A stretch of DNA of 64,000 bases, from assembly GCF_012927345.1 (NCBI RefSeq), contig NZ_JABBGJ010000008.1, positions 160,028 through 224,027 on the forward strand, given 5' to 3'. The DNA is from Paraburkholderia polaris. Lineage in GTDB: Bacteria > Pseudomonadota > Gammaproteobacteria > Burkholderiales > Burkholderiaceae. This document shows positions 63,607 through 64,000 of the stretch, in pieces. Numbering within the stretch: the first letter of the stretch is position 1; every line of letters begins with the position of its first letter. Below the pieces are notes generated by a model. That model did not search any database. It was given only the letters and a program-made list of their open reading frames with translations, and had not been told where the DNA came from. The position numbers and the translations under genes are program-made.

Positions 63607-63637
63607 AGGCGTGCCCATTGCGGGCACGCCTTTTTTT
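63607..63637 (+). terminator. Second terminator downstream
   Basis: AGGCGTGCCC and GGGCACGCCT form a perfect 10-bp stem around ATTGC, followed by six more T. It points toward the convergent malic enzyme gene. Confidence 0.88.
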
Positions 63638-63685
63638 CGCATGGCGCTTTAGTCACGGCGCCACGCTTCAGTCCCCGATCAATGA

Positions 63686-64000
63686 TCAGCGGGAAGCGAT
63701 CACGTCTGCAACCAGCAGCGCCGTCATGTTGACGATGCGGCGAACCGTGGCCGAAGCCGTCAGCACATGCACCGGCTTGGCCGCGCCGAGCAGCATCGGA
63801 CCAATCGCGATGTTGTTGCCCGCCGCGGTCTTCAGCAGGTTGTACGAGATGTTGGCCGCGTCGATGTTCGGCAGCACCAGCAGGTTCGCGTCGCCTTCGA
63901 GCGTCGAGTCGGGCAGCACTTCGCGGCGCAGATTCGCGTCGAGCGCGAGGTCGCCGTGCATTTCGCCGTCCACTTGCAGTTCCGGCGCGCGCTCGCGCAG
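63686..64000 (-). CDS. maeB: NADP-dependent malic enzyme, C-terminal end (partial)
   Basis: The last 104 residues of a gene that continues past the window edge. The text VDGEMHGDLALDANLRREVLP, LLVLPNIDAANISYNLLK and NIAIGPMLLGAAKPVHVLTASATVRRIVNM (in pieces) belongs to the phosphotransacetylase-like domain that ends large hybrid malic enzymes (about 760 residues) of the MaeB type. That enzyme makes pyruvate and NADPH from malate. A stand-alone phosphate acetyltransferase with the same domain is the alternative. Confidence 0.85.
   Translation of the reverse strand: MRERAPELQVDGEMHGDLALDANLRREVLPDSTLEGDANLLVLPNIDAANISYNLLKTAAGNNIAIGPMLLGAAKPVHVLTASATVRRIVNMTALLVADVIASR

Larger units (their letters stand above)
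63456..63637 (+). ncRNA. Candidate small RNA with two successive terminators
   Basis: A TTGACA (63423-63428) and TAAAAT (63450-63455) precede the region, with an unusually long 21-bp spacer. No credible open frame follows. A perfect 9-bp terminator stem GGCCGAATG/CATTCGGCC with five T (63554-63580) would end an RNA of about 120 nt; read-through would stop at a second terminator (63607-63637). CCTGAG (63482-63487) can pair with CTCAGG (63548-63553), enclosing most of the shorter RNA. No known family is recognised; 6S RNA was considered but not supported. Confidence 0.55.

Noticed and set aside
63456..63637. 6S RNA
   Set aside because: Size with read-through and a CCTGAGCCG match are suggestive, but a perfect internal terminator breaks the expected single long hairpin with central bubble, and the gene context (maeB, RNase) differs from the usual zapA/5-FCL neighbourhood.
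63251..63652. 133-residue plus-strand frame across the RNase promoter and the small RNA
   Set aside because: No ribosome binding site, starts inside the RNase gene and runs through two intrinsic terminators.

Overview
The window is chromosomal DNA of a high-GC betaproteobacterium, almost certainly a Paraburkholderia or close Burkholderiaceae relative. This rests on gene content and order (dusB-fis-purH-ruvCAB, rplM-rpsI-erpA, fur/bamE-dapB-exbBD-leuS-lptE-holA-proA), strong GC3 bias, and the sequences of the housekeeping proteins. I see no phage, insertion sequence, CRISPR array, tRNA or rRNA. One structural RNA, RNase P RNA, is clear.

Layout. 0-9 kb: pepP and a UbiH-type hydroxylase, dusB-fis, purH, ruvC-ruvA-ruvB. 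9-16 kb: a DUF2236 oxygenase, a histidine phosphatase, dtd, tyrS, anmK, erpA, and the rplM-rpsI operon. 15.9-17.3 kb: a candidate small RNA, an OsmC protein and rnpB. 17.5-26.6 kb: pyrC with a DUF3025 gene, a class II glutamine amidotransferase, the gltIJKL glutamate/aspartate importer, glutamate dehydrogenase and a HypT-like LysR regulator. 26.7-28.9 kb: an unrecognised 246-residue gene and about 1.4 kb of comparatively AT-rich DNA without a convincing gene. 28.9-36.3 kb: purB, then the gluconate/Entner-Doudoroff block (gntK, gntT, eda, edd, divergent hexR). 36.5-40.6 kb: a 1366-residue trimeric autotransporter adhesin. 41-52 kb: a HemJ/CopD-like membrane protein, proA, holA, lptE, leuS, an ExbBD pair, dapB, bamE and divergent fur. 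52-56 kb: ureide genes allA and alc, dctA and a divergent FCD-type GntR regulator. 56-64 kb: tktA-gapA, a spermidine synthase with a large repeat insertion, a VOC protein, rsmE, a secreted guanyl RNase with a barstar-like partner, a candidate small RNA and the 3' end of maeB.

How the genes work together. Gluconate enters through GntT, is phosphorylated by GntK and is cleaved by Edd and Eda. HexR-type operator palindromes sit inside the edd promoter and over the hexR -35 box, so the block looks like a self-contained regulon. gdhA and gltIJKL form a glutamate uptake and catabolism block. A 15-bp palindrome beside dctA and matching half-palindromes near the GntR gene and at the dctA/alc junction suggest one FCD regulator for C4-dicarboxylate uptake and perhaps ureide use.

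Most worth a second look: (1) a roughly 90-nt RNA on the minus strand at about 15927-16016, with a near-consensus promoter, a hairpin presenting an anti-Shine-Dalgarno loop, and a perfect terminator; (2) the secreted RNase/barstar pair; (3) an in-frame Ala/Gly repeat insertion of about 110 residues inside spermidine synthase; (4) two tandem arrays whose first unit contains the end and stop codon of allA and of proA and which share a core; (5) a second small RNA candidate ending in two successive terminators at about 63460-63637. All functional statements come from reading motifs; no database search was run.
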